From Bordetella parapertussis (lineage in GTDB: Bacteria; Pseudomonadota; Gammaproteobacteria; Burkholderiales; Burkholderiaceae_C), in assembly GCA_945907335.1 (NCBI GenBank), contig CAMDSU010000109.1, positions 1 to 6,239 on the forward strand: a stretch of DNA of 6,239 bases. The letters are read 5' to 3'. This document shows, piece after piece, positions 6,010-6,239 of the stretch (within the stretch, counting starts at the first letter, position 1; the number at the start of each line of letters is the position of its first letter). Made by a program: the position numbers and the translations under genes. The notes beneath the pieces are model-generated. The model did no database searches and was not told the DNA's origin. It worked only from the letters and a program-made list of their open reading frames with translations.

Positions 6010-6239
6010 ATGCAATTGACCGGACACATCACTGCCGACAACCTCATGGGCCTAGAGGCCTACAGCAAATTTCGCAAAACCCATAAAGCGCAGGTGTTGG
6101 CGCACCGTCAAATGCGTTCGGTCCATTTGGGTGATCACATCACTTTGCAATTTGAAAGCGAAACCACGATTCGCTACCAAATTCAAGAAATGTTGCGAAT
6201 TGAAAAAATATTTGAAGAAGAAGGCATTCAGCAAGAAAT
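6010..6239 (+). CDS. DUF3501 family protein, N-terminal part (3' end beyond window)
   Basis: I recognise the uncharacterised DUF3501 family, usually about 190-200 residues; 76 complete codons are present before the edge. Typical features are the start MQLTGHITADNLMGLEAY, then the segment HRQMRSVHLGDHITLQFES (33-51), and the conserved core RYQIQEMLRIEKIFEEEGI (55-73). No signal peptide, membrane helix or cysteine appears in this part. The ATG at 6010 fits the family's usual N-terminus, but its Shine-Dalgarno is weak (GAGA, 8 nt upstream). An in-frame ATG at 5992 would add six residues and overlaps the TGA of the upstream remnant as TGATG; it has no better ribosome site. As I recall, DUF3501 genes commonly accompany rubrerythrin and GlpC-like Fe-S proteins, so a role in the same redox module is likely. 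Its biochemical function is unknown. Confidence 0.9.
   Translation, partial: MQLTGHITADNLMGLEAYSKFRKTHKAQVLAHRQMRSVHLGDHITLQFESETTIRYQIQEMLRIEKIFEEEGIQQE

Overview
The window most likely comes from a betaproteobacterium of the order Burkholderiales, perhaps a freshwater Comamonadaceae-type genome. This rests on the style of the ValS N-terminus, the moderate G+C, the rubrerythrin / Fe-S protein / DUF3501 gene order and the general protein look. It is inference; no database was searched. Seven protein genes are supported, in two divergent blocks. No RNA gene, CRISPR array or intact mobile element was seen.

Left block, minus strand, transcribed right to left. A small VOC-fold protein (3712 to 3170) carries the complete type I extradiol ring-cleavage dioxygenase signature. 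It overlaps by 8 nt a class A (phenol hydroxylase-like) FAD monooxygenase with a GTG start (3177 to 1492). A FrnE/DsbA-like thioredoxin-fold protein with a CPWC motif follows 21 bp later (1470 to 814). These three look like one operon, and an aromatic-ring hydroxylation plus cleavage function is a reasonable hypothesis. After a 127-bp gap comes the 5' part of valS (686 to 1, cut by the window edge), a housekeeping gene and probably a separate unit.

The divergent intergenic region (3713-4011) has no convincing sigma-70 promoter by eye. It does hold three copies of TGAATAC (two direct, one inverted) about 29 bp apart, a possible operator.

Right block, plus strand. A 140-aa rubrerythrin with all diiron ligands but no rubredoxin domain (4012-4434) is followed by a 449-aa GlpC/HdrD-like protein (4558-5907) with two 4Fe-4S motifs and two cysteine-rich (CCG-type) domains. 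A DUF3501 protein (from 6010, cut by the right edge) comes next. The set suggests a peroxide-reducing or redox module in which the Fe-S protein could replace the missing rubredoxin as electron donor; the function of DUF3501 is unknown. Between the first two genes lie an FNR/Anr-like box and a strong GC-rich hairpin, which could uncouple their expression.

The oddest spot is 5872-5992. Just after the Fe-S gene stop there is a perfect 9-bp inverted repeat that reads AATTGGGGTCAGG on the minus strand. Immediately after it comes a second, mostly synonymously diverged copy of the last 11 codons of the Fe-S gene. This looks like a scar of duplication, allele replacement or small-element insertion.
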